A stretch of DNA of 17,227 nucleotides, from the NCBI GenBank assembly GCA_027318585.1, contig DAHVOW010000029.1, positions 1-17,227 of the forward strand, read 5' to 3'. The position numbers were made by a program, and so were the translations under genes. Source of the stretch: Methanobacteriaceae archaeon (GTDB lineage Archaea; Methanobacteriota; Methanobacteria; Methanobacteriales; Methanobacteriaceae). Below, in pieces: positions 1-6,216 of this stretch; the first letter of the stretch is position 1; each line of letters begins with the position of its first letter. Under the pieces are notes generated by a model, which worked only from the letters and a program-made list of their open reading frames with translations, did no database searches and was not told the DNA's origin.

Positions 1-132
1 GATTCCCTGGTGGAACTGGACGAGTTCTCAATACCTGCACTACTGAAGGCCGTTAAAAGCAGTGATAAAAGGAAAAGAAAACTGGCGGTAGGAGCCCTCC
101 TGGAGATCAGGGATGATGAAAAACTGCAGTGA
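1..132 (+). CDS. HEAT-repeat protein, C-terminal fragment (partial)
   Basis: The open frame runs from the left edge to a TGA and encodes the last 43 residues of a protein whose start lies outside the window. The visible part ends with a helix pair: a stretch beginning SIPALLKAVKS, then a basic turn (DKRKRK), then a helix containing AVGALLEI and ending RDDEKLQ. This is the pattern of one HEAT/armadillo-like repeat: proline after the first helix start, small residues in helix B, and an acidic capping turn. Such repeats form protein-binding solenoids. In archaea they are common in stand-alone scaffold proteins and in phycocyanobilin-lyase-like proteins. The partner cannot be inferred from this fragment. 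It is convergent with the next gene. Confidence 0.6.
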   Translation, partial: DSLVELDEFSIPALLKAVKSSDKRKRKLAVGALLEIRDDEKLQ

Positions 133-177
133 ACTAAGATCCGAATACCATGAATATTTGGAGTTCCTAAATACATT

Positions 178-201
178 ACAACCACAAAGGTTGTTAAAAA
201 A
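178..201. terminator. Possible terminator between convergent genes
   Basis: ACAACC (178-183) and GGTTGT (189-194) form a perfect 6-bp inverted repeat around a 5-base loop, followed by an A-run that reads as a T-run on the minus strand. It lies in the 102-base gap between the convergent HEAT gene and the metallo-hydrolase gene. Archaeal termination depends mainly on T-runs, so the stem may be incidental. Confidence 0.3.
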
Positions 202-234
202 TTATATTGATTTTAAGTCCAATCCATTACTAGA

Positions 235-948
235 CTACTCCCCCACCATTAAGAGTTCACCAATTTTCAGGATTCTAACCTTTATACCTTCACCCCGGAG
301 TTCTACTGCCAGATCATGGGGGTCAACTTCCAGGTGGTGGATGGGGACTACTAAGGAGGGCTGGATCTTTAAAGTGGCCTGAGCGGCTTCCTCAACATTC
401 ATGGTGTAGGTTCCACCAATGGGTAGAAAAGCCACATCAACAGTGCCCAGTTCTTTCATTTCTGGAATGAAATCCGTGTCTCCGGCGTGGTAAATGCGTT
501 GGCCTTCTATTTCTAAAAGGTAACCCACCCCATCTCCGGGTTTATGGAACTTCCGGGTGGAGCTGCCCTCCGGAGTGTTATAAGCCGGTAGGACGGTGAT
601 CTTTACCTGGTTCAGTTCCAGTTCATCACCCGGTGCCACCACCTTTATCTGGTTTCCCAGTACATCTTTTACCTTCTCCGGGGCGAGGATCAGGGTTTCG
701 GGGCCACTGATCCGGTCCACAGTTACCTTCTTCACATGGTCCTTATGATGATGAGTTATCAGGATGATATCGGCCTTTTCCAGGTCATCGGGAAGTCCAT
801 CCATATCATCCGGCCCGGTGGAATACTCCCTGGCCGTGGGATGGTCCTTAAAATATTTTATTAAGTAGGAGGGGTCCAGATAGATGGTCTGATCTCTGTT
901 TTTTATCTGTACCCAGGAGGGTGGGTACCATTTTAGGGCTATAGCCAT
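235..948 (-). CDS. UPF0173-type metallo-beta-lactamase-fold hydrolase
   Basis: A 237-residue soluble protein of the metallo-beta-lactamase fold. The metal-binding signature HxHxDH is present as HHHKDH at residues 66-71. A second metal-ligand element, HAGDTDF, lies at 154-160, and a late histidine pair is at 204-205. The stretch FLPIGGTYTMN near 174-184 is typical of the UPF0173 subgroup (UlaG-like, related to N-acyl-phosphatidylethanolamine phospholipase D). Length matches the family. The fold and a two-metal hydrolase site are well supported, but the substrate is unknown, so no pathway is assigned. The start is ATG at 948 with AAGGTGAT five bases upstream. The gene is divergent from the trmO-type gene and shares with it a 147-base region carrying two inverted repeats. 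Confidence 0.9.
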   Translation of the reverse strand: MAIALKWYPPSWVQIKNRDQTIYLDPSYLIKYFKDHPTAREYSTGPDDMDGLPDDLEKADIILITHHHKDHVKKVTVDRISGPETLILAPEKVKDVLGNQIKVVAPGDELELNQVKITVLPAYNTPEGSSTRKFHKPGDGVGYLLEIEGQRIYHAGDTDFIPEMKELGTVDVAFLPIGGTYTMNVEEAAQATLKIQPSLVVPIHHLEVDPHDLAVELRGEGIKVRILKIGELLMVGE

Positions 949-962
949 ATGATCACCTTTAC

Positions 963-986
963 AATTACATATAATAATCTGTAATT
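963..986. promoter_or_regulatory. 24-bp dyad upstream of the UPF0173 gene (candidate operator)
   Basis: AATTACA (963-969) and TGTAATT (980-986) are perfect 7-base inverted arms separated by ten A/T-rich bases that include a TATA-like ATAATAAT. The element ends about 15 bases before the hydrolase start codon, at the promoter/leader. The geometry suits a dimeric helix-turn-helix regulator, but no binding protein can be named. Confidence 0.35.
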
Positions 987-1042
987 TAGTCTTAAATCAT
1001 TTTGCACACTATCACCTACCCAGCAGATAGGTTTGGAAACTT

Positions 1043-1069
1043 TTTTTAGAAGTCTTTAAGTTCTAAAAA
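1043..1069. promoter_or_regulatory. 27-bp inverted repeat between divergent genes
   Basis: TTTTTAGAA (1043-1051) and TTCTAAAAA (1061-1069) are perfect 9-base arms around a 9-base spacer that itself contains the small palindrome CTTTAAG. The repeat is 27 bases before the trmO-type start codon, next to a TATA-like CTATTTAATA at 1071-1080. Lying between divergent genes, it is more likely an operator or promoter element than a terminator. Confidence 0.35.
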
Positions 1070-1095
1070 CCCTATTTAATAGTATAGGTGAAGAC

Positions 1096-1512
1096 ATGGA
1101 TAAACCACATCGGAAACTGGAACTAACCATCATAGGAACCGTTAAATCACCCTATAATAATCGGGGTGAAGCTCCCCATCAGGGCCGGAATCGGGAGGAC
1201 TTATCACAGATCATAATCCAACCCGAATTTGAGGAGGCCCTGGAGGGATTGGAAAAACACCATCAACTGTTCATTCTCTACTGGTTTGACCAGGCCGAGG
1301 AGCCTCTCCTGAAGGTGGTTCCCCATGGCCGTACCCAGAAGAGGGGAATTTTCTCCACCCGGGCCCCACCCCGTCCCAACCCCATTGGCCTGACCCTGGT
1401 GGATCTGGTTAAACTTGAGGGTCCAATTTTAACGGTGCGGGGATTGGAAGCCCTGGACGGGTCGCCAGTACTGGACATCAAACCCTACCTACCGGACCTG
1501 GACAGTGTCTAG
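1096..1512 (+). CDS. trmO: TrmO-type tRNA methyltransferase (TsaA/YaeB family)
   Basis: A 138-residue protein of the TsaA/YaeB/VirR family. In bacteria TrmO uses S-adenosylmethionine to N6-methylate threonylcarbamoyladenosine at position 37 of ANN-decoding tRNAs. Seen here: the N-terminal IGTVKSPYNN strand-turn, the family hallmark RAPPRPNPIGLT near residues 91-102, and the near-C-terminal LDGSPVLDIKPYLP. The fold is an all-beta barrel unlike Rossmann methyltransferases. The protein has the short single-domain archaeal form and lacks the C-terminal extension of E. coli TrmO. The start is ATG at 1096, with AGGTGA at 1086-1091 ideally placed. Family membership is secure; the exact tRNA substrate in archaea is inferred. 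The gene is convergent with the ABC-class ATPase gene, 23 bases downstream. Confidence 0.88.
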   Translation: MDKPHRKLELTIIGTVKSPYNNRGEAPHQGRNREDLSQIIIQPEFEEALEGLEKHHQLFILYWFDQAEEPLLKVVPHGRTQKRGIFSTRAPPRPNPIGLTLVDLVKLEGPILTVRGLEALDGSPVLDIKPYLPDLDSV

Positions 1513-1535
1513 TTTTAATCTTAAAAAATAATTTT

Positions 1536-3227
1536 TTATTTTATATCTAAACTGCGCAGACGGTTCAAAGCAGCTGCCAATTCGTAGGGACGGAACCGGG
1601 CCAGATCCGGGGAATTTTTACGTCCCGGGGGGCTTAATACATCCAATCCTTCCTTTTCCAGATCAGCTTCCACTCGGGACAGAATCTCCTGGATGGTGTG
1701 CTGGCCATCCATATATTGCTGGGCATGGTACAGTGCGTATGCCATAGCCCGGGTCTGACTGGGGTCCACCACCTGTTTTACCTGGGAAAGGTCGATGGTG
1801 TCACTGCCCAGGAGTATGGTGTCCTTTCCCCGGCTGGAGAGTTTCATCCTCCGGCCCTGATAGGGATTTATACTGTTTTTGAGGGGTGTGCGTTGATGGT
1901 AGGTGAAGTGATGGGGCACCTCCCGGGACCGGCGGTTAGGAATCTCCTGAGCCACCATCCGGGCCTCCCTGGTGCGGTTGTGGGGCTGGTAACGGTCCAT
2001 CATAATTACAGTGTCGGCCACTTCGAAGTAGTCTCCGGAGCCACCCATGACCATGACCGTGGACACCCCCATTGATTCATACAATTCTGTGACCCGGTCT
2101 ATGAAGGGGGTGATGGGTTCCTGATGGTTTTTCACCAGGGCCTGCATTCTTTCATCTCGGATCATGAAATTAGTTGCAGATGTATCCTCATCGAAGAGTA
2201 GAAGCTTGGATCCTACTTCCAGGGCCTCAACGATATTGGCGGCTTGACTGGTGGAGCCCGAGGCATTGGGGGTGGAAAATTCCTGGGTGCTCTCCATGAA
2301 GGGTGGTTCATGGATGAATGAACTTATATCAGTTTTCTGGATGCTGCGACCATCTTCAGCTCGAATTTTAACTGCAGATTCCCTGGAAACCACCAGTTCC
2401 CGGCCGTCACCAGGCAGGTGGTTGTAGATCCCGGCCTCCACCGCCTGCAGTAGGGTGGATTTACCATGATAGCCCCCACCTACAATGAGGGTAACCCCCT
2501 CCGGGAGGCCCATCCCAGTCACCACCCCATGATGAGGAGTGGAAACAGATACCTGCATTGATGGTGGCGATTTAAGGGGTATTGCTTTTTTAAGGGGTTG
2601 GGAACAAACCCCGCTGCGACGGGGGAGTATGGAGCCATCGGCAAGGAAGGCCACCAGCCCCAGTTCATTAAGCTCTTCACGGATGACGTGGGCATCCTCA
2701 CTGAGGTTCAGGTGGGACTCCACTGCAGGGTCGTTAGTGTAAAAACAGGATTCATTCACCAATAACGGCAGAATATTCACCAGGAGCTGTTTTGATTCTT
2801 TTCCCATTATTCTCCGACCCCGGGCCGGCAGTCCCACTGTAAATCGTGCTTCCAGTTTCCGGGGACTAATATTTACACAGCTACGCTCCAGTATCTCCTG
2901 GCCCCCGGAGTCAATTTTGAAATCACCACTACGGCCGGTTCCCATTCTTGGGGGAGGGTGGGAGTAGATGGCTTTCTGGAATGACCGAGCCAGATAATCT
3001 TCCAGGGCTACCTTCCTCACCTGGTTTTTGAACAGGTGGTGGGGGTACTGGTGGTCTTCTAACTCCACCCGTAACAGGGAGGGACTGGCGTAGGGATCCC
3101 GCTGCACGTGTTCCACGTAGAGGATGAAATTTTTAAACTGGTAGCTACCCCGAAGGTCCTGGTAGGCCTTGTAACCCTGGCCATCGATTCTTTCCAGGAT
3201 CCTAGTCAAATAGTGACTATCCTTCAT
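1536..3227 (-). CDS. ABC-class ATPase (COG3044 / PF09818-like)
   Basis: A predicted soluble P-loop ATPase of about 563 residues. Numbered from the ATG, the Walker A motif GGGYHGKST is at 250-258. A signature-like SGSTSQAANIVEALE lies near 323-337, and a Walker B region, LLLFDEDTSATNF, near 342-354. This combination, with a long N-terminal domain before the P-loop and the DEDTSATN box, marks the ABC-class ATPase family that lacks transport subunits. The cellular role is not established. An in-frame GTG at 3239 could extend the protein by four residues. However, that GTG lies within GGTG (3240-3237), which makes a reasonable ribosome-binding site nine bases before the ATG, so the ATG is preferred. 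The gene lies 57 bases downstream of the CARF-HTH gene on the same strand; the gap holds a T-run and a TATA-like TTATTTATTA, so it may have its own promoter. Confidence 0.88.
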   Translation of the reverse strand: MKDSHYLTRILERIDGQGYKAYQDLRGSYQFKNFILYVEHVQRDPYASPSLLRVELEDHQYPHHLFKNQVRKVALEDYLARSFQKAIYSHPPPRMGTGRSGDFKIDSGGQEILERSCVNISPRKLEARFTVGLPARGRRIMGKESKQLLVNILPLLVNESCFYTNDPAVESHLNLSEDAHVIREELNELGLVAFLADGSILPRRSGVCSQPLKKAIPLKSPPSMQVSVSTPHHGVVTGMGLPEGVTLIVGGGYHGKSTLLQAVEAGIYNHLPGDGRELVVSRESAVKIRAEDGRSIQKTDISSFIHEPPFMESTQEFSTPNASGSTSQAANIVEALEVGSKLLLFDEDTSATNFMIRDERMQALVKNHQEPITPFIDRVTELYESMGVSTVMVMGGSGDYFEVADTVIMMDRYQPHNRTREARMVAQEIPNRRSREVPHHFTYHQRTPLKNSINPYQGRRMKLSSRGKDTILLGSDTIDLSQVKQVVDPSQTRAMAYALYHAQQYMDGQHTIQEILSRVEADLEKEGLDVLSPPGRKNSPDLARFRPYELAAALNRLRSLDIK

Positions 3228-3284
3228 TTGTAGACACACCAGAGTAATAAATAAGTTAGAAAAAAGTTTTTAGTTATTTTAGGT

Positions 3285-3893
3285 TCAGATGATTGCCAGT
3301 TCCCCGGCGGAGGTTATTTCCAGCTGGTGGGGGTCGATAAATCCCATTTCCCTCAGCTCCCGGATGTGGTTATAGGTCATGCCCCGGCTGATCCCGATTT
3401 TCAGAGCCAGGTTCTTCACCGAGGTGTCTCCTTTTTTTAGTTCCTCCAGGACCATGAGCTTGGTCTTGGAGATGCCGAAGTTTAGGATGGGCAGATCCAC
3501 CACTTCCCCATCTTCCTCGGTGACGTACACGATCCGCTCCACCATTTTATGGCGGGCGTAACAGCCAAATAAGGCTCCCAAAGCCTGAGGTTTGCGGCCA
3601 CCTGAGATATTAACTACCACCCTTCTTCCCTGGGCATTTTCTGCTTCAATTATCTCAGCGGTGTCCTGGGCTATCTTCACCACTTCATAGATGCTGGTTA
3701 ACTGGGTCTCGATATCCATAACTCGGCCTACAGTTTCGTTGAGCATACGCTCCGCTTCCATCTTCTTCTCCGGAGCATCCTCTTCACGTAATAAAACAAG
3801 TTTTTTGGGTGAAAACCGAGTTATGCATGCCATCACTGGCTCCAAGGAGTAAATAGTAGATATTAGAGTGTTTTCTATACTATCACATCCCAT
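3285..3893 (-). CDS. CARF-HTH transcriptional regulator (Csa3-like)
   Basis: About 202 residues with an N-terminal CARF-like Rossmann domain and a C-terminal winged helix. The first strand and turn read NTLISTIYSLEPV, followed by a helix and the strand KKLVLLREE. The ligand-loop signature NISGGRKPQALG falls near residues 95-106, the position where CARF domains bind cyclic oligoadenylate or related nucleotides. From about residue 141 to the end, a winged helix with recognition-helix region SRGMTYNHIRELREMGFI is seen. Csa3 proteins regulate CRISPR loci, but none is visible here. The start is uncertain. TTG at 3914 would add seven residues but has no ribosome-binding site. ATG at 3893 lies about 25 bases after a TATA-like TTAATAAAG (3924-3916), suggesting a leaderless mRNA. 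The first beta-strand is kept either way. Confidence 0.82.
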   Translation of the reverse strand: MGCDSIENTLISTIYSLEPVMACITRFSPKKLVLLREEDAPEKKMEAERMLNETVGRVMDIETQLTSIYEVVKIAQDTAEIIEAENAQGRRVVVNISGGRKPQALGALFGCYARHKMVERIVYVTEEDGEVVDLPILNFGISKTKLMVLEELKKGDTSVKNLALKIGISRGMTYNHIRELREMGFIDPHQLEITSAGELAII

Positions 3894-4203
3894 CCCTTTT
3901 AAATATGGGTTCAATCTTTATTAACCAGATGCCAAATGAGTCTCTTTCTGGTTGTGATGTTTAACTGGTGGTCTATTTTGAAATAGATATTAATATTATA
4001 TAGAATTTTATTTCCCATCCTATATAAATTTGTATAACCCTCCATCTGTTTTCTAACCAATAACTATAAAGTATTGACATATGATGGTTTAGTCCCTAGA
4101 TAATACTCTGCTCCTTTATAGGAGGGATGGATATTATAAAAAAATGAGTAAATTTAGGGTGATAAATTTTTTATAACTAAAACCAGTTTTCCAGGGGATC
4201 TTG
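3894..4203. other. Intergenic region between CARF-HTH and mntP
   Basis: About 300 A/T-rich bases with no convincing gene on either strand. It holds the candidate CARF-HTH promoter near 3916-3924, the perfect dyad at 3972-3987, a small hairpin CTCCT/AGGAG (4111-4124), and a duplicated copy of the 3' end of mntP (4186-4203). No tRNA-like or CRISPR-like structure is evident. Confidence 0.6.
3972..3987. promoter_or_regulatory. Perfect 16-bp dyad upstream of the CARF-HTH gene
   Basis: TCTATTT (3972-3978) and AAATAGA (3981-3987) are perfect 7-base arms with a TG spacer. The dyad is about 80 bases before the preferred start of the CARF-HTH gene and about 48 bases before its TATA-like box. This suits an upstream activator or an autoregulatory site. 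Which protein binds is unknown; the adjacent winged-helix regulator is the obvious candidate. Confidence 0.35.
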
Positions 4204-4231
4204 TTATAACAGGTTTTCCAAGAGGATCTTG
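4186..4231. repeat. Imperfect direct repeat at the mntP 3' end
   Basis: GTTTTCCAGGGGATCTTG (4186-4203) recurs as GTTTTCCAAGAGGATCTTG (4213-4231), with one base inserted and one substituted. The second copy encodes the last codons of MntP; the first lies just beyond the stop codon. It looks like a short local duplication of the gene end. The 9-base spacer contains most of the palindrome GTTATAAC. Confidence 0.6.
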
Positions 4232-4758
4232 AAACCGATGGCTATTAATATGACCCCTCCGACAATCTCCATCTTGCTCTCGAAGAGGTGGCCCACCTGT
4301 TTTCCGATGTAAACCCCCACCAGGGAGAGAAGGAAGGTCACCACCCCGATGATGATGATAGGTTGCAGGAGGGAGATGTTTAAAAAGGCAAAGGTAACAC
4401 CTACTGCAAAGGCATCGATACTGGTGGCCACCGAGAGAAACAGCAGTTCCCGGAGGGATAATATTTCACAGACCTCCTCTTCATCTGGGTGCTGGAAACT
4501 CTCGTAGATCATCTTGGCTCCAATTAGAAACAGTAGGATGAAGGCCACCCAGGGAGCCCACTGGCTCATGAAGCTAGCCAGTTGCCGGCCGGAAGCCCAG
4601 CCCAGGACCGGCATGAGTGCCTGGAATCCTCCAAAGAATAGGGCAATGGTCAGGGCATGTTTTATATCACAGCGCATACTCAGGCCCCGGGTGATGGAGA
4701 CGCTGAAGGCATCCATGGCCAGGCCCACCGCCAGTAAAAGAATTGATAACAGATCCAT
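4204..4758 (-). CDS. mntP: MntP-type manganese efflux pump
   Basis: A 184-residue integral membrane protein of the MntP (YebN, DUF204) family, which exports Mn2+ in E. coli and protects against manganese excess. Six hydrophobic segments are visible in two homologous halves. The duplicated core motif appears as AMDAFSVSITRG, with Asp16 in the first membrane segment, and SIDAFAVGVTF, with Asp115 in the fourth; these aspartates are part of the proposed metal path. An acidic loop (HPDEEE near 90-95) joins the halves. Length matches the family. The start is ATG at 4758 with a weak AGGA upstream. The gene is divergent from the TPR gene. Manganese-responsive control is common for the family, but no known riboswitch or MntR site was recognised in the short leader. 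Confidence 0.92.
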   Translation of the reverse strand: MDLLSILLLAVGLAMDAFSVSITRGLSMRCDIKHALTIALFFGGFQALMPVLGWASGRQLASFMSQWAPWVAFILLFLIGAKMIYESFQHPDEEEVCEILSLRELLFLSVATSIDAFAVGVTFAFLNISLLQPIIIIGVVTFLLSLVGVYIGKQVGHLFESKMEIVGGVILIAIGFKILLENLL

Positions 4759-4842
4759 AGTAATCCTAAAAAACTTTCTACAACTCTATATCAATGATTA
4801 CCATTAATATAAACACTGTAGATAGATTAAAATTTTTAGAGG

Positions 4843-5469
4843 TTGTTAAACATCAATCCCCACCACACCGAAGATCAAGATAAGCCCCTGTTCTGGTTTC
4901 GCAGGGGTAACCAGTTGATGAAGGATGGATTTTATTCGGAAGCGGTTTTATCCTATGACCGAGCCCTGGAGATGGATCCCGATAACTCCTTTATCTGGGA
5001 TAACCGGGGAGTGGCCCTGTCTCGACTGGGACTCCTGGAAGAATCAGAGGAGTCCTTCGAATTGGCACTTACCATGGATCCCGGCAATAGCCAAGCCTGG
5101 AACAATCTGGGCGTGTCCCTCGCTTCCCAGAACCGGATCGAAGAGGCTCTTAGTGCCTTCCAAGAGGCGGTGAAGTTGGATGAGGATCAGGACGAAGCCT
5201 GGAACAATCGGGGGACCGCACTTTTGGCCTTAAAAAAATACCAGGAAGCCCTGGAGTCCTTTGACCGGGCCCTGGATATTAACCCCCATAACGTAGAAGC
5301 CTGGGCTGGTAAGGGATCCTCACTGGGTTTTCTGGAATGTTACCCGGAAGCCATAACGTGTATGGAGCGATTCATTGAACTGGCCGCTGGTGTGGAGAGT
5401 CCCCAGGTGGAGGAGGCCTGGGCCATGATCCTGGAGTGGAAAATAAGAATTAAAAAAGAAGAAGGATGA
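4843..5469 (+). CDS. Tetratricopeptide-repeat protein
   Basis: A 208-residue protein made almost wholly of five consecutive 34-residue TPR units at about residues 15-48, 49-82, 83-116, 117-150 and 151-184. Each carries the TPR pattern of W/G/A near the start, a Y/L-xx-A in helix B and a closing P near position 32, as in RALEMDPDN and RALDINPHN. No signal peptide or membrane segment is seen, so it is probably a cytoplasmic adaptor; its partner is unknown. The first in-frame start after a stop codon is TTG at 4843, directly after AGAGG, which is too close to act as a normal ribosome-binding site. A later ATG at 4918 would cut into the first repeat, so the TTG is kept, with moderate confidence. 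Confidence 0.85.
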   Translation: MLNINPHHTEDQDKPLFWFRRGNQLMKDGFYSEAVLSYDRALEMDPDNSFIWDNRGVALSRLGLLEESEESFELALTMDPGNSQAWNNLGVSLASQNRIEEALSAFQEAVKLDEDQDEAWNNRGTALLALKKYQEALESFDRALDINPHNVEAWAGKGSSLGFLECYPEAITCMERFIELAAGVESPQVEEAWAMILEWKIRIKKEEG

Positions 5470-5560
5470 GGCATCATCTCTGGGGAGTAAATTTCTGGTA
5501 ACTTCCCAAGCAGAATTATTAATTTTCTGATCATCTGGCGGTTTTTTTAGTAATAAGAGT

Positions 5561-5621
5561 GCTTCCAGAGACGGGGGGGTGTATAGGAGGGAAAAATGGC
5601 CTATTGTATATCTCTGGAAGC
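5561..5621. repeat. 11-bp inverted repeat with nested stem
   Basis: GCTTCCAGAGA (5561-5571) is perfectly complementary to TCTCTGGAAGC (5611-5621). Within the 39-base loop, ATAGG and CCTAT can pair to form a second, shorter stem whose loop includes AGGGAAAAATGG. In RNA this could fold as an extended hairpin. It is not followed by a T-run on the plus strand, so it is not an ordinary terminator. Confidence 0.5.
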
Positions 5622-5667
5622 GTTTGTTTTCTGGTTTCAACGAAAAAGAGTATTTTTCAGGTGTTGA
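5596..5667 (+). CDS. Possible small ORF, 23 residues
   Basis: ATG at 5596 follows GGAGG (5586-5590) with five bases between, one of the best ribosome-binding sites in the window. It opens a frame of 23 codons ending in TGA. The peptide is MAYCISLEAF followed by an aromatic/basic tail (VFWFQRKRVFFRC). It matches no family I know. The ribosome-binding site lies in the loop of the inverted repeat, and codons 6-9 form its right arm, so folding could affect translation. A chance arrangement is quite possible; conservation would decide. Confidence 0.2.
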   Translation: MAYCISLEAFVFWFQRKRVFFRC

Positions 5668-5775
5668 AACCAAACTAAGTACAATATGCTATAAGTACAC
5701 ACTATCTTATATACTTTGCGGTAACTATAAAGTTAAGATTATAAAAAACCATAAACTCCTAAACAAAAAGATAAT

Positions 5776-6144
5776 TTAATCCATTAAATCCGTAAGCAGG
5801 GCTTTCAATATCTCCAGATTCTCTTTTCTGAAGGCTATGACCTTTCTCTCTCCTTCATAGTCAAATTTAAACCGGGATATTTCACCACCAAACTCCAGAT
5901 TCTGCATCTTATCCAGCGGGTAGTGGTTGATCTTACCGGTGCGGTTGGTGCCCCAGAAGTTTTTACGGTACTCTATAAGACAGTCCAAGGTCACCTCCAG
6001 GTCGAAGGAATCATCCTCCAGGAAGGCCACGGTCTTCTCCAGGTCCCGGTCACAGACTAAGCAGTTACTGGATTGGGGAGGATTGCCCACCCCACACTCC
6101 GGACATACCAGTGAAAAATCTGCAGTACCATCTAGGGCATCCAT
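5776..6144 (-). CDS. Zinc-ribbon protein of unknown function
   Basis: A 122-residue soluble protein. Near the N-terminus a four-cysteine zinc ribbon is seen: CPEC, ten residues, then CLVC. After it comes a mixed region with ECRKN-like charged segments and aromatic positions (EYRKNFWG), then a C-terminal helix (NLEILKALLTDLMD). The reading frame is open for 55 codons further upstream, but that part would run into the divergent methyltransferase gene. ATG at 6144 has AGGAGG about ten bases before it, so it is chosen as the start. I do not recognise the family. The zinc ribbon could bind nucleic acid or protein. It shares a short promoter region with the methyltransferase gene. Confidence 0.72.
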   Translation of the reverse strand: MDALDGTADFSLVCPECGVGNPPQSSNCLVCDRDLEKTVAFLEDDSFDLEVTLDCLIEYRKNFWGTNRTGKINHYPLDKMQNLEFGGEISRFKFDYEGERKVIAFRKENLEILKALLTDLMD

Positions 6145-6180
6145 AGTATCAGCTCCTCCTACCAATTCATGTGGTCCGGG

Positions 6181-6200
6181 TATCATATAAATTTTATAAA
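6181..6200. promoter_or_regulatory. Shared bidirectional TATA region
   Basis: A block of 20 A/T-rich bases contains TATA-like sequences on both strands: TTTATAAA at 6193-6200 for the plus-strand methyltransferase gene and TTTATATGA for the minus-strand zinc-ribbon gene. The plus-strand box is centred about 21 bases before the ATG at 6217, which predicts a leaderless or nearly leaderless mRNA. The minus-strand start would leave a leader of about 25 bases carrying AGGAGG. Confidence 0.45.
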
Positions 6201-6216
6201 GTACATGGAAGATTAG

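Larger units (their letters stand above)
5470..5775. other. Gene-poor region between convergent genes
   Basis: About 306 bases between the 3' ends of the TPR and zinc-ribbon genes. It becomes very A/T-rich after 5640. It contains a T-run (5542-5548) that may end TPR transcription, the inverted repeat at 5561-5621, and a short frame with a strong ribosome-binding site at 5596-5667. The longer open frames here show no domain pattern and are not called as genes. Confidence 0.6.

Noticed and set aside
113..382. 89-codon plus-strand open frame
   Set aside because: It overlaps the real hydrolase gene on the other strand and shows low-complexity Ser/Arg composition with no domain pattern.
1698..2075. 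125-codon plus-strand open frame
   Set aside because: It is antisense to the ABC-class ATPase, and its His/Gly/Val-rich composition is typical of shadow frames.
3980..3990. Shared 11-mer GAAATAGATAT upstream of the CARF-HTH gene and again at 12708-12718
   Set aside because: Matches of this length are expected by chance in A/T-rich DNA over 17 kb, and the surrounding dyads differ in spacing.
4757..4804. ATAGTAATC / GATTACCAT imperfect inverted repeat upstream of mntP as a manganese riboswitch or operator
   Set aside because: The spacer is 30 bases, one pair mismatches, it overlaps the start codon, and no yybP-ykoY-like conserved core is seen.
5579..5779. 66-codon plus-strand frame in the gene-poor region
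   Set aside because: It begins with GTG within the inverted-repeat loop, has no ribosome-binding site, and its Lys/Ile/Tyr-rich tail reflects A/T-rich DNA.
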